Origin: Euphorbia lathyris
Lineage: Eukaryota > Streptophyta > Magnoliopsida > Malpighiales > Euphorbiaceae
Assembly (NCBI RefSeq): GCF_963576675.1
Contig: NC_088916.1
Coordinates: 87,313,501 to 87,377,500 of the forward strand
Reading direction: 5' to 3'
Length of the DNA stretch: 64,000 bases
Below, piece after piece: positions 22,566-35,251 of the stretch (position 1 is its first letter; every line of letters starts with the position of its first letter). The position numbers and the translations under genes are program-made. The notes below the pieces were generated by a model, which searched no databases, was not told the origin of the DNA, and was given only the letters and a program-made list of their open reading frames with translations.

Positions 22566-24005
22566 TTGATGTTATATGTGAAAGAAAAGGAAGCCAAAAG
22601 GAACCATGCTTGGTTCGTAGACTCTGGCTGTTCAAATCATATGTGTGGAGATAGAGGTATGTTTTCAAACATGGTTGATGGGATACAACATTCTGTTAGA
22701 TGTGGAAATAATTCTAAAATGCCAGTAGCTATAAAAGGTAGTGTCCATCTAGTATTCAATGGCACTAAATTTACTGTAAAAGATGTTTATTATGTCCCTG
22801 ATTTGAAAAACAACTTATTAAGTGTGGGTCAGTTGCAAGAGAGAGGACTTTCTATCTTGATTAAAAATGGCATCTGCAACAATTATCATCCTCACAAGGG
22901 CTTAATTACTCACACGAATATGAGTACCAATCGAATGTTCGTGCTGTTTCATCAACCTACAGATGTTTCAAGTTCTAATGTTGGTGAATGCTTACATACG
23001 ACATCTGATCTCACTCATCTCTGGCACCAGCGATATGGGCATTTAAATCACAAAGGTTTAAAAACTCTACAGAGCAAAAACATGGTGAAAGGATTGCCTC
23101 AATTGGAGACGTCAAGCATAATATGTGTGGACTGTTTCATTGGCAAGCAACATCGAAATCCAATCCCAAAGAAAAGTAAATGGTGTGCAAACAAAATCCT
23201 AGAGCTCGTACATGCAGACATATGCAGTCTCATAGAGCCTATATCCAATAGTGGAAAAAGGTACCTTCTCTATTTCATTGATGACTTCAGTCGTAAAGCT
23301 TGGCCCTATTTGCTTAATGAAAAATCAAAAGCTCTCCAATGTTTCAAAATTTGGAAGAAATTGGTGGAAAAAGAAACAGAAGAATTCATAAAATGTTTGA
23401 GAACAGATCGAGGGGGAGAGTTCACTTCCCTAAACTTCAAGAATTTCTGTGAAAAAGGAATCAAAAGACAACTCACCACAACATACACCCCTCATCAAAA
23501 CGGAGTAGCAGAGCGCAAAAACAGAACAATCATGAACATGGTTCGCTGCATGATCACGGCTAAAAAGGTTCCCAAACCTTTTTGGACTGAAGCTGTCACC
23601 TGGACTTTCTATGTATTGAATAGATGTCCTACTATGGTTGTTAAGAATGTTACACCACAAGAAGCCTGGAGTGGAGTTAAGCCCTCGGTGCATCATTTGA
23701 GAGTTTGGGGATGTGTTGCACATGTTCTCATCCCGGAGGTAAAGCGAAGTAAACTCGATAATAAAAGCTTTCCATGTATTCTATTAGGCGTGAGTGATGA
23801 GTCGAAAGGATATCGTTTATTTGATCCTAAGACTAAAAGAATTGTTGTCATTAAAGACGTGATCCTTGAGGAAGAAAAAGGTTAGGATTGGGGGGAATTT
23901 TTTGAAGAGCAAATAGAGGCAACCTTGGTGTGGGGAGATGATGATCTTCGTGACGATGATGAGTATAGAAGAGAAGATGATAATGAGAGCAACGGAGCTG
24001 AAATA
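22566..24005 (+). pseudogene. Copia-B protease and integrase
   Basis: The 439-codon frame opens in the protease (AWFVDSGCSNHMCG) and continues with GAG-pre-integrase (HLWHQRYGHLNHKGL...CVDCFIGK) and the integrase core (ELVHADIC, LRTDRGGEF, YTPHQNGVAERKNRT). A stop at 23885 is followed in the same frame by the acidic linker, which runs until the CACTA-1 insertion at 24006. This is typical copia gene order. The linker is split into pieces by two CACTA insertions. Confidence 0.9.
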
Positions 24006-24033
24006 CACTACAAGAAATTCATTCTATAACGAC
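24006..24033 (+). repeat. CACTA-1 left terminal inverted repeat
   Basis: It starts CACTACAAGAAATT and pairs with 40529-40556 with a few mismatches, sharing the TCTATAACGA core. Weaker subterminal copies of the ACGAC/GTCGT motif follow to about 24215. Confidence 0.9.
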
Positions 24034-24239
24034 CAAATTTAACGAAGGTACCTCTGATACTCTCGTTAAAAATGCTTTTCTACGTGGGTAAAAAATTACT
24101 CTCATTTAAAATTACATTATTAACGACTGTAAATTGAAGTTGTTGTTATTAACACATATTACTGTCGTCATTGATATTATCATTTATTAACTAGAAAAAA
24201 GACGGTCATTATTTATTAATACTACCTTCACAATAAATC

Positions 24240-25999
24240 TTCAGAAATTTGGCGCTAAAATCTTACTAAATTTTTGTATAAAAAAAATTCCACTCTAAGT
24301 AGGAAATCCTATTTTTACGTAAATTAAATAGATATAGCACCCAAATTAATATAGTGGGGTCATTGAAAACAAAACAAACTCTGGAGCAAATCCCTAAATA
24401 TTGGGGATAATGATATTTTGAGAAGACGATTTCCCCCAAAACCTCACGATGTTAACCTGGCCGCCACGCTCAACATCTCCACGCCTCCACCGTTTCGTAA
24501 TCGCATTTACATTCTGTATCAGTCTAGATACTTTCACAAGCATAATCCCCAAACCCCACGTTATGCATCATTGTCTCCCACACCATCTCCACACCTCCAT
24601 TCATTCCATTTTTTTTCTCTATATTCGGTATAGATAAGTTCAGAAAACTTTCACGAGCACCAAAAAGTTGAAGTGTTGAAGCTGTTCCGTAACTCAACGT
24701 CTACAAACAGTGAAAAGATAAAGTTGAAGCTGTAGCATAACTCAGGTATGTTTGTTCAATGTTCCAATTTATGAAAATTAAAAGTCAAATGGTGGAATTC
24801 ATCTTAACATAAGTTGATTTTTTAGTGGAATTGTTAAATTTTCAGTGTTGTATAATTTGATTGTGCTTTTTTTGTTGTTTAGAAATTTTGTTCCCAAATT
24901 GGTAAGACTGGTTTTATTTATTTTAGAGAAATTGCTGTCAGTTTTTATTTGCTTAAACTCTGAAATTAGAAACCCATAAAGTAGATTGATAAGGTTAAGC
25001 TTTTTAGGGCTAGTACGAATTAAGATTAGAGAGATGAGGGATGTGGTGAACATGAGGGTACAGAGTTAATTGAGTGCAAAAACAAAAAAAAAAAACTTAT
25101 AAATATAAAGAATTAAAAAATTATACAAATTCATTTTCTATGTGTTTGGGGTTCAAATGAGGATACAGTGTCAAGTCCATATTGATAGAAGCAAGGAAAA
25201 GGATACAACCATAATGGACAACACGACCAACTTACCCGAATATGTTCCTAGTGCATTGTTTTCCTGAATTTACTGTGTCTATGAATATGTTAAATTTTGC
25301 AATTAAAAAGCCAACTCATAGGTCCAAATGTCCTTTTATCACTTGTCATGGATTATTGATTCATTAGGTAATTCTGTTTTGCAGAAGTATCATTTTGATT
25401 ACTGTAACTGTTATTTCTTCAATTTTCAATAAAATCCTTCATTTTCTGTTAATATTACAAGGCAATATATAGGTATTATACGAAAGTGTAGAGCAGCACT
25501 TTTCATCAATGTATTTTCATGTCACTGATTCAATTTATTTATTCAGTTTATCAGTTCAGACATTGTAAAACATGCCTAAAATGTATAACTAAGTGTGTGC
25601 AACTTTCTACTTCACCCTGGCCAGCTAAAGGCCATCTATTATTTGGAGTCCTTCCCCTACCTTTTTTCTAGAAAAACTCTAAACCTTCAGCTCAAGTGGT
25701 AACCTTTGCACCACATTAAAACCTTAAGGTAGAATGATAGTAAATGGTGATATAAAATGCCTATCCTGTAACAGATATAGAAACAACATCAAATGGATAA
25801 GTAGTTTAACAAAAAATTTGAAGATACATTAAATAATAATCAAAACAGAAAAAGGTACAGAGAATGATAGTAAATGGTTTTACCAACAATATTTAAGAGT
25901 GCTGTTTGTAATTAAATCAACCAAAAAAGTAGTTTTTATATTAACTTGACATGTGCCAACTATCTTATGTCAATATTTCAGAAAATATAAGAAACTAAG
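24240..25999. other. CACTA-1 5' region, nothing recognised
   Basis: AT-rich DNA with only short chance ORFs. A CT-rich stretch at about 24440-24620 could be transcribed leader. I see no conserved coding sequence. Confidence 0.4.
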
Positions 26000-26279
26000 C
26001 AGGGCCGTCTTAAACTTTTTGGGGCCCCTGTGCTAAATTTTTCTTAAACCCTTACTAATTAATAGAATTTTGTATTAAGGTTGTAAATTTTGAATGGTTG
26101 AATATCTAAATCACATACGTACTCAATGTAATGAAAAAGTGTAAATAAATCTTATTACATTATATTATTATTTTAAGCTAATATCTATATTCGACTAAGC
26201 ACATCTTAAATTTTGGGGCCCTTATAATTTTGAGGCCCCGTGCGTTAGCACTCCTTGCACGCCCTCATCTACTCCTCTG
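26000..26279. mobile_element. Non-autonomous hAT element, 280 bp
   Basis: The element begins CAGGGCCGTC and ends CTCCTCTG. It is flanked by a perfect 8-bp duplication AAACTAAG (25992-25999 and 26280-26287). CAG...CTG ends and 8-bp TSDs are the hallmark of hAT elements. Two GGGGCCC/GGCCCC blocks lie inside. There is no coding sequence. Confidence 0.85.
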
Positions 26280-26477
26280 AAACTAAGAATTGTATATAAT
26301 GTAATTATCATTCATTTGTTGGGGTCTCACTTTTAAGCATAGATGAAAATGACACTGCATTTACTCTTATGGTACTGATTACACTATTTAGGATCTTAGA
26401 ATTAGAAAGAAAGAAAGTCTCTTCTTATTAATCCTATTAGTTCATGGACCCAAATTAGAATATATATTATTTGGCCA

Positions 26478-26810
26478 GGATAAGGTACCAAAACAGATTT
26501 ATGGTTATCAATTTTAGGCGCCACGTACAAAATAGCATCAATATAGGCTTGAAGTTTAAAAGAGTAACAATTTAGACCTCGGATAATGGATTGGACACGT
26601 CATTCCTATTACTCCATTAAGTTCTGACTTCTCCCTCCACGTACAATTGATAGAACTTAACGGAGTAATATCAATGACATGTCTCATTCCGTTATCGAGG
26701 CCTAAATTGATATTTTTTTAAAATGTTAAGTCTATATTGGTGCTATTTTGTACGTGGAGCCTAAATTGATACTTCTCCAAAAACCATAAATCTGTTTTAA
26801 TACCTTACCC
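26478..26810. mobile_element. Foldback MITE, 333 bp
   Basis: The two halves are near-complementary over almost their whole length. The left end GGATAAGGTACCAAAACAGA pairs with the right end, whose complement begins GGGTAAGGTATTAAAACAGA. Further in, CCACGTACAAAATAGCA pairs likewise. The TSD could not be settled, so the superfamily is unknown. Transcripts would form a long hairpin. Confidence 0.8.
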
Positions 26811-26993
26811 CTATTATATTTTATGGCTTCTATATAAGTTATAGCCTATGTAAAATGTCATTTCTATTGATAGGATTTTCACTTCTTTAGAATGTAGTAA
26901 TGCTATAGGACTTTTCCTAATCAAAATTACTAAGAATTAATGTGTTCGGAATAATTTATTCAAATAATTTATAGTGAAAACAAAGATTGAAAG

Positions 26994-27648
26994 TAATGTT
27001 GTCAGAATTGGAGCGGAATTGGATTGCTTTCCTGTTTGGGTTAGTATGGGTTTTTCAATTTGCAACAACCCATCTGAAACTGGTGTCAACATGGGAACCG
27101 GATTCACCCTGTTTTTTTAATTATTAAAAAAAAAATTGAAAAGTCATTAGAAAACTCTCAACAACCGTGCTTCTTCTTCGATTTTCTTCTGTTCTTAGTC
27201 TTCTGCTTTGCTCTCTCAGTCTCGGCTGCTTCCCTTTTGCGTGTTCTCTCTCTTGATTCTTCTCCGCAAGCTATTGTCTAATTTTGCTATGAACTAATTG
27301 ATTAATTAACTAAATTAACTAGTTGCTGCATGTGCTAAGTTATTTGCTGACTTTATTGAAAAAATAAAAGCTTGGATGAGGTGAACTTAGGAAGAGTTAA
27401 AGAAGAAAATCATTTAAGGTTAAGACCTTATGAGCTGAACTATCTTGATGCAACATCAGAGAATGAGTTTTGTCTTTGCTAAGTTTTTGGATTATAATAA
27501 GTTATTATATATAAATATATGTTATATTATTTATTTAATTATTATTACGTCATCCAGTCCGACCAATCCGAGTCAATTGGTTGAACCAAATGATCCATAA
27601 CCCAATTATAAATCTAGTTTAATATCCAGTCAGGTTCTGAAAACATTG
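26994..27648. mobile_element. hAT-like element, 655 bp
   Basis: The left end TAATGTTGTCAGAATTGG matches the complement of the right end (CAATGTTTTCAGAACCTG). The flanks ATTGAAAG (26986-26993) and TTTGAAAG (27649-27656) form an 8-bp duplication with one mismatch. The interior is CT-rich and has short gene-like words, but I cannot identify a source gene. Confidence 0.65.
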
Positions 27649-27656
27649 TTTGAAAG

Positions 27657-28462
27657 TTATGCAGAACCCAAATCTAATCACCTGTTATGTGCTATGTTAG
27701 CTGATATCATAAAAAATCCAATCCACATTAATCCAAACATACAACTTCTTATTCTTACCTTAAAGTAGTAGTAGATCTACAAAGTCAACAGCTCAAAACA
27801 TCCTTAAAAACCTACAAACTAATATCCTTAAACTTGGCCATACTAATCATAAAAATACATACCTCAAGGAGGAAAAAAGAATCTAGAAAAATAACTTGTG
27901 TATTGCATTAGCTAATTAAATGTGTAATTAATTACAAAATCCGATTTGATTAATATAAGATAGGGGATAAATTTCCCTAATTGTAATCCAACTTGTTAAT
28001 TAGGATCTGCATGATCGAGTTCTAGAATAAGTCTAGAATAAGAACCGAAATAAGCATAAATCTAATCTGTATGATCTGACCTCCAAAGTAAAGTTTGGAG
28101 TGACAAAACACCTATTATGAATCTCTGAACTAGATTGAGTCTTTGATCCCTCCCTAGAAATGAGACTTGTCAAAATTTGAACTTTTCATCTTAAATTTTG
28201 TACCTTTGATTGAATTATAGAGCAAAGCATCTGTATTTGAGGTTTTAAAGTTAAGAGTTGTAGCAACAATAATATGTACATGAAACCAACACCCCAAATT
28301 ATTAAATTGGAGAGGAACATCTACTTAAATTTGTGAAGTAGTTAAAGAATAACCAGAGAATGAAATGAAGATAGAGAAAATTAAGAATTCCGCAATGAAA
28401 ATGATACAAGAAAGTTCACAACTTTTACATCAATCTAAATAATACAAAGAAGTGAAAATGTA
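27657..28462. other. CACTA-1 interior, nothing recognised
   Basis: AT-rich DNA without ORFs or clear repeats, between the hAT-like element and the PsbTn pseudogene. Confidence 0.4.
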
Positions 28463-28886
28463 TCACTTGCGACAAATACTAGCAGTAGGCAGTAGGCATT
28501 GTAAGGTGTAATAGGACCATACTTCTTCTTAGCTTTTGGTGTCCCTCTCATCGGCTAATTTTCAGCCATCACAACTTCCCCAAATGAAAATGTAGTAACA
28601 GCAACATCAGTTTCTACAAACACCAAACCTCTCCATCCATTAACACTTACTTCCTCTTAGCTTCTGGTGTCCCTCTCAGCGGCTCAATTTCAGCCACCGC
28701 AACTTTGCCAAATGAAAATCCAGTAATAGTAGTAGCAGCTGCTGCTACAAACACCAAATCTCTCTTTCCATTAACACTTTCTTCTTCATTGTTCTTCATC
28801 TCCACATTCACCCTTTCTCCATCTGATACATTTGAGGCTTTAGACACAATAAGACCTCAATGTTGGGCTGTGAAAAATGATGCCAT
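28463..28886 (-). pseudogene. psbTn: Captured PsbTn (photosystem II 5 kDa protein) pseudogene with internal duplication
   Basis: The minus strand starts MASFFTAQ (ATG at 28886), meets an in-frame stop, then continues KASNVSDGERVNVEMKNN...KRDLVFVAAAA, a KVAVAE segment, and RGTPEAKRK. This is the arrangement of nuclear PsbTn, the small lumenal photosystem II subunit: transit peptide, RRDL-(V/M)-F-x-AAAA hydrophobic signal, KVAMAEE cleavage area, RGT-x-(E/A)-AKKKY. The part from the hydrophobic signal to AKKK is tandemly duplicated (about 28520-28650 and 28651-28790). After the second copy the expected C-terminus PTASICRK and a stop occur at 28463, with a 7-bp insertion before it. No known CACTA gene encodes this, so it is a host gene segment captured by CACTA-1. 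It is nonfunctional. Confidence 0.75.
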
Positions 28887-28905
28887 CTAATTTGGAGGCT
28901 ATCAT

Positions 28906-28907
<2 letters not shown>

Positions 28908-28942
<35 letters not shown>

Positions 28943-29022
28943 TCACCAAAGGAAAACACTTAACACAGCAGACCAGTTCTACTCATGTAACTTTCTCTCT
29001 CTCTCTATATATATATATATAG
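28908..29022. repeat. (TA)n microsatellites
   Basis: Two pure TA tracts (about 28911-28939 and 29000-29021) separated by unique sequence. A CT run precedes the second. Confidence 0.9.
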
Positions 29023-29350
29023 AACTAGTCAATGAAATATGGTAGAAACATAGAGTTTTTTAGTCACTCAAATAGACAATGGCTCAGCTTTTAATAAACT
29101 TGGTCTAGTATATGAAACTGTCAAATTATATTTTTTAGTGTGTGGATTGGTACTGTCACAACAAAAACCCTCATCATGAAGAATTAATTTAAGAAACTAA
29201 AATAATACTCTTTTTTAGATGAATTTGGTTAATGGTTTGAGTTAAGTGTATTATTATAATTATTATTACATTTATATTTCAGTGTATTAATTGTTTTGTT
29301 GTTGCATGTTCTATTCTTCATGTGTTTCTTTATTTGATGATTTTAGGAGA

Positions 29351-32300
29351 ATGACACCTAATAAAGAATGGATAAGACTTACTAAGATAGATCGGTTGAG
29401 TGAAGAGTATAATATTGGTGTTATAGAATTCTTGAACTACGCTTTCAAAAAAACAGGAGAAGCATACGAAATTCGATGTCCATGTGTTAGGTGTAACAAC
29501 ACCAATTTTGGAACTCGAAACTTGGTTCACACACATTTAATAACAAATGGAATAATGGAAAACTATACCTTTTGGTATCATCATGGTGAAAGACGACATG
29601 ATCTTGATTCTGATGAAGAAGAATATGATGAAGATGATAATTGTAACATCCGTGTCTAAAATTTTTATTTTTCGAAATACATAGCGTTAATTATTTATAA
29701 ATTTAAATATACTATTGGGTTTAATTTAATGTCTTTAAGTTTAAATTAAAAAGTTTTGGGTAAGTGTAATAAAAAGTTATAAATTCAAGGACCAAAATTG
29801 ATATTTTTTAATTACTAATATACATACACGTGTAAGTATAGTTGAAAGTAATTTCAACTTATCCTATATAAAAAAAAAGTAAAGAATAATTCATATTAAA
29901 GTAAATGGATTAATATGGTTATGATGTAATGTGCACAAAGCTTTTTACTACATCCAATTAATTAAATTATAATATAAAAACATGGCTTTTATATATGTAT
30001 GTGTCAATTAAATATGAAAACATGGTTTTCTATATCTATGTGTCAACTAGATATTAAAAGAATGCTTTAATAATAGATGATGTGTCAAAATATAGAATTT
30101 AGTGATGACAAGTGTTTCATAAATTGAAATTAAAATAAAAATATACACACAATTATATATATTGGAGGGTATCTTAAAAAGGGGGATGAATGAGGAAAAC
30201 AAAAGAGTTTTTGTTAGGAATTGGAGAAAAGCGTTTTTGGTCGTTGTTGACGACGATATTTTGGATTAGCTACCGACGACGATATTTCGGATCAGCTATC
30301 AATGGATTACACTGATTAATTTTCAGTGACCGACGACGATATTTCGGTAACTGTATTTGTTATCTAAATTATTTTATCAATGTTATAAGTATGATTTTGA
30401 GTAAGTTTAGTTTCGATAGTTCCGTCAAATTTAATAGATTTACGATTAATGAGTTAGCGTCTATCAATTACTCATAAAAATGTAAAATTTAGACAGTTGT
30501 CCATTAGATTTATTCAAGTCGGTATTTTAGCATCGTCACTAGTTTAAAAGTATAATCGGTATGAGTTTAAAAGTATAATCAGTCTGAATTAACTATCTCA
30601 GTGACCGAAAATAATCCAATAATATTATTTCGATCAGTAAAATATTTTAAGCGACTTTAACAGTTAGAGTTAAAATAAGTTGAAAATAGAAGGACTAATA
30701 CGGATATTTTCCAAATAAAGTCGGTATCGAGTCGAATATAAAATTTGTATAAAAATTTGAATATAAAATTAGTTCAAATAGATTTATGACAATATAATGT
30801 GTCTAATGGTATATTCGGTCTAAAATAACGATACTCAGTTAGCGATACACGTAACAATTTCGGTAACAAACATAAACGGTTTGATAAAAGTGTTTAGTTT
30901 AAAATTATTTATATAATATATTTGAGTTACTTTGAATACTTCGATTCAATTGTTTAAAATATTATATACTTTGGATTTCGATTGAATACTCTGGATTTTG
31001 ATTATTGGAAGAATAATTATTATTATTGTGGTACTTTGAAAATCGGATTGATAAAATGAGTTTGACGATTTCTTACGAATTGTTTTTGAATTGAAGAAAC
31101 TATTGCGGTTGTTGTTATTATTTTGGGATTGAAGTCCAAATATGATTTTTATGAGTTGTGATATTTTGAAAGATAAAATGGTTTTGTCCATCTAGGATTG
31201 CCCGGGGTAGGAGTTGTAAGTTTTAAGACCATACCTAAGGGCGGTATGGCCAGAGTGCACGGCTGGTAGTCCTAACGTTAGGCAAGGCGAGATATGAATG
31301 AGATATCTCGATTATTGATATGATTGATGTTATGATAAGCTACACGGGTGGAATTCGAGGATGGACACACACGCAAATTTTGTATTACGTTTTGATAATG
31401 TTTGATGATTTGAATTATAATGTTTTACGATTTATTTGATTATGAGTTGGTTTGTTAAAGCGGTTTGTTCGATTTGATAAAACGTTGTTCGATTTGATTC
31501 GTTTTGATAAAACGTTATTCGATTTGATTCGTTTTGATAAAGTGATATATATATATATATATATATAGAGTAAAAAAATGAAATATACAATTAAGTTATT
31601 AGCGTGTCAATCAACGTGTCAATAAGTTACAATGAGTTCATAAGTTAAGAGAACTACCGGAGTTAAGAGAGCTACCTAAAATAGGTAGAACTACGTGGCT
31701 TTGATTCCCGATTTAAAAATTAAAAGATGCTCGGGATACGTAGGAAGCTTGATAGAATTATCAAGTCTAAGCCAAATAATAAATAAAATTTTAGGTAGTC
31801 CGAATAAATTTTTATCTAAAAAAAATTGGTTCGGCTTTCAGGATATTAGAAGTTGGTTGTCCTGTTTTCTGTTCATACCCGATGCCGTTTTGGATCGGGT
31901 GTGACAATAGTGATAATGATGATGATGATGATTGGGCTGAAGATATTATAAATGATATATATCCTGATATTGAATTGAATGAAGAGGAACCCAATGATGA
32001 AGCGAAGAAATTTTATAGGTTATTACAAGATTTAGATAAAGTAGTTTACCCTGGTTGCAAGACCTCTAAGTTGGATGCGCTTGTCAAATTACTATACATC
32101 AAAAGTGTTGGTCGGTGGAGTAATAAATCATTTGACATGTTATTGCAAGTGTTAAAAGAAATACTCCCAAATGATTCTACTTTGCCAGAATCATATTATG
32201 AGGCAAAAAGAATTATAAAAGATATTGGTCTCTCTTATGACAAGATTGATGCATGTGTCAAAGATTGTATGTTGTATTGGAAAGAAGATGAAAATTTGGA

Positions 32301-35019
32301 CAGGTGCAAAATATGTGGTCTCTCAAGATGGAAAGATGATATTCGTAATGGGGAAACTAAACTTCGGAAAAATGGGAAGAAAATACCAGTCAAGACAATG
32401 CGTTATTTTCCTTTAAAGCCAAGACTTCAAAGATTGTTTATGTCAAAGAAGACATCTTCTTTGATGCGATGGCATAAGGAAGGTAGAGTAGATGATGGAG
32501 TTATGAGACACCTTGCTGATTCCCCCGCTTGGAAGACCTTTGATGATGTTCATAAAAACTTTTCCTCTGATCCTCGTAATGTAAGACTTGGCCTTGCTAG
32601 TGATGGTTTTCAGCCATTTAATCATTCTAAAACTTCATATAGTATTTGGCCAGTCATATTAATTCCATACAATTTGCCACCATGGATGTGCATGAAAGAA
32701 CCTAACTTTATCCTTTCTACCCTTATACCGGGTCCTGATGGTCCAAGAGATGCAATTGATGTCTATCTCCAACCTTTAATCGAAGAATTAAAAGATTTGT
32801 GGGAAGTAGGAGTTGCAACATTCGATGTGTCGACAAGACAAAACTTTATGTTACATGCATCCTTGTTATGGACTATCAATGACTTTCCTGCATATGCAAA
32901 TTTGTCTGGTTGGAGTACAAAAGGTAAGATGGCTTGTCCTTGTTGTAACAAAGACACTTGTTACTTGAGGTTAGCTAATTGTAAGAAGCAATGTTATATG
33001 GGACATCGCCGATTTCTTGATAGCAAGCACAGATGGAGAAAAGATAAAAAAAAAGTTTGATGGTACTCAAGAATTGAGGCCGCCACCGAAATCACTCTCT
33101 GGAATTGATATCATTGCTCAAGTTACTAGAGGGAATCATCTTGAGTACAGACCTTAGCATGCAAATAGAGGTGACAATTTGAACAAGAAAAGCATATTCT
33201 TTGAACTTCCATATTGGAGTAGTCTTTTGTTACGACACAATTTGGATGTGATGCACATTGAGAAGAACATATGTGATAATATTGTTGGGACAAGCATGAA
33301 TGTGAAAGGGAAGACTAAAGACACTATGCAATCTCGCAAAGATTTGGAGGCAATGAACATTCGTCCAGACTTGGATTTGATTCTCAAGGAGGATAAGTTT
33401 GAGATTCCTATAGCATCTTACATGTTATCTCATGATGAGAAGCACTCATTTTGTTCATTTTTTAAGCAACTAAAGGTCCCTGATGGTTTCTCATCTAACA
33501 TTTCTCAAAGTGTGAACATGAAAGAGCACAAAATTTCTGGTTTGAAGAGTCATGATTGTCATGTTTTGTTGCAACATCTAATTCCTCTTGCAATACGTGG
33601 CCTCCTTCCAAAAAATGTTTGCGAACCCCTTTATCGAGCTATCTTTATTCTTTATTAGTTTGAGTGCTAAGGCATTAAAGGCAGAAGAGTTGGAAGAAAT
33701 TCGCAATCAGATTCCTATAACTCTATGTAAATTGGAACAATGTTTTGTTCCTTCCTTTTTCGATATAATGGTTCATTTGCCGATTCATTTGGCTAATGAA
33801 GCTTTGATATGTGGCCCTGTACAATTTCGTTGGATGTACCCTATTGAGCGGACATTACATGATTTAAAACTTCTTATTCGTAATATGGCTCGTCCAGAAG
33901 GGTCAATTGCATATGGGTATATTGCAAAAGAGTGCATGACTCTATGCTCAAGGTACTTGAATGGTATTGAGACAAAATTTAATAAACCAGATAGAAATGG
34001 CGATGGTTGTTCAGATTATTTTGATGGTGGATTTTCCTTATTTTCGCAACATGGGCGATGAATGGGTGGAAGCACATGCATATGTCATAAATAATTGTGA
34101 TGAAGTCATACCTTTTCTCGAGTAAGTCAATATCTTGAAGAGCTATAATTGTATTTTAAATTCTTAAATAATTATGAATAATAATTTCTAAAAATTCGTT
34201 GCAGAGAGTATTCCCAGATTCGAGAAAGTATTCATCCACAACAATCTTTTAATGATTGGTTTAAAGATACAGTGAGTATATCTTTAAACTCTTCATCAAG
34301 AAAATATATACCACGTTTAAATGTCTCATACATAATTTTATTGTAGGTTGCAAAAATGTATGCATCTAGCAAGGAATCCAATATTCGAGATTTGTTGTCA
34401 TTATCTCGTGGTCCATCCCAATATGCTACAAACTTTGATGGTTATATTGTGAATGGGTATAGGTTTCGCATTGAAGATTGTGATAAACGACGTAGAACAC
34501 AAAATTATGGTGTGTGTGTGAGCAGTGATGTTGGAAATGAGGGAGGACCTATTGATTATTATGGGATTTTAACTGAGATTCTTGAATTGCAGTATCTTGG
34601 TGAGAAAAGAGTTGTCCTATTCAAATGTAAATGGTTTGACGTTCATGACAATGTGTGGGGATAAAAAAATAGATGAATTTGGATTCATTTGTATCAATCC
34701 TCAACGTTGTTTGAAAACAAATGAACCATTTATTCTAGCAAGTCAAGCTTCTCAAGTCTTTTATGCTATAGATAATGCTAATAAGAATTGGCATGTTGTT
34801 ATTAAGACACAACCACGAGATTCATACAATATGTCTTCTCAAATAGATGATGACAATGAGAATTTTGATGATCTTGGTGAGGCTTATCAAGAGGGTGAAT
34901 CATTCAAGTTTCAATGTGGCACTACATTGAATACAACAGACGGGAAAAATTGGGCACGAAGTGATTCATTACCAATTACTTATGATGTGTCAAAATCTAA
35001 AAAGAAAAGAAAGCGGTAA
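29351..35019 (+). pseudogene. CACTA-1 TNP2-type transposase, broken
   Basis: The ATG at 29351 opens the transposase-associated domain (MTPNKEWI, C-x-C-x-x-C core, HTHLITNGI). The acidic linker is cut at 29642 by a solo LTR and resumes at 31907. The main TNP2 domain (Transposase_21) follows to about 33640, with KICGLSRWKDD, WPVILIPYNLPPWMCMKEP and LLRHNLDVMHIEKNI. Next come the DUF4218-like part (about 33650-34120, with ICGPVQFRWMYPIERT) and the DUF4216-like part (34350-35019, with KRVVLFKCKWFDV). Introns with GTAAGT/AG borders are visible near 34123-34204 and 34271-34347. Frameshifts at about 33055 and 33650, stops near 33156 and 34663, and the LTR insertion disable it. Intact TNP2 cuts and joins the element ends. 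Confidence 0.9.
29642..31906. mobile_element. Solo LTR, 2265 bp, inside the TNP2 exon
   Basis: It begins TGTAACATCC and ends GGGTGTGACA, matching short inverted ends typical of long plant gypsy LTRs. The 5-base flanks ATAAT (29637-29641) and ATAGT (31907-31911) look like a TSD with one mismatch. The TNP2 coding sequence continues on both sides. No internal coding region or second LTR remains, which fits loss by LTR-LTR recombination. A TA microsatellite lies at about 31545-31567. Confidence 0.75.
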
Positions 35020-35251
35020 ATAATATCTTGAAGCTGAGATTTTTTTTTCAATATGTTCATTATTATTTTCTGATGTATCACATATGTTTGAAGTCGTTAT
35101 ATTATTTGACTTCTTTAAATAAGTAAAATGCTCAGACATGCACTTCCTTTCAAATATGTTCAATATTAATTCCTTATGCTCATTTTGTTTGTGTTCTATA
35201 GTTTTCTATTGACAAATATTGCATATACCTTTTTTTCAATTTGAGGTGAAA

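Larger units (their letters stand above)
20890..24005 (+). mobile_element. Copia-B: 5' part of a Ty1/copia element interrupted by CACTA-1
   Basis: A plus-strand copia element enters at about 20890. Its first roughly 750 bases look like an LTR and leader (GATGAACCTAGAAAGTCACAC near the start, then AT-rich microsatellites). Gag, zinc knuckle, protease and integrase follow in canonical order. The pol frame stops at 24005, where CACTA-1 begins, and resumes at 40557-40746 until CACTA-2 cuts it again. RT, ribonuclease H and the 3' LTR are not in the window. Confidence 0.8.

Noticed and set aside
22566..24005. Integrase/protease block considered as an endogenous plant virus
   Set aside because: The GAG-pre-integrase plus integrase order before RT is Ty1/copia. 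There is no movement protein or coat protein of pararetroviruses.
24418..24637. Pro/His-rich ORFs near the CACTA-1 left end
   Set aside because: Low-complexity pyrimidine-rich sequence, open in two frames at once. It is more likely untranslated leader.
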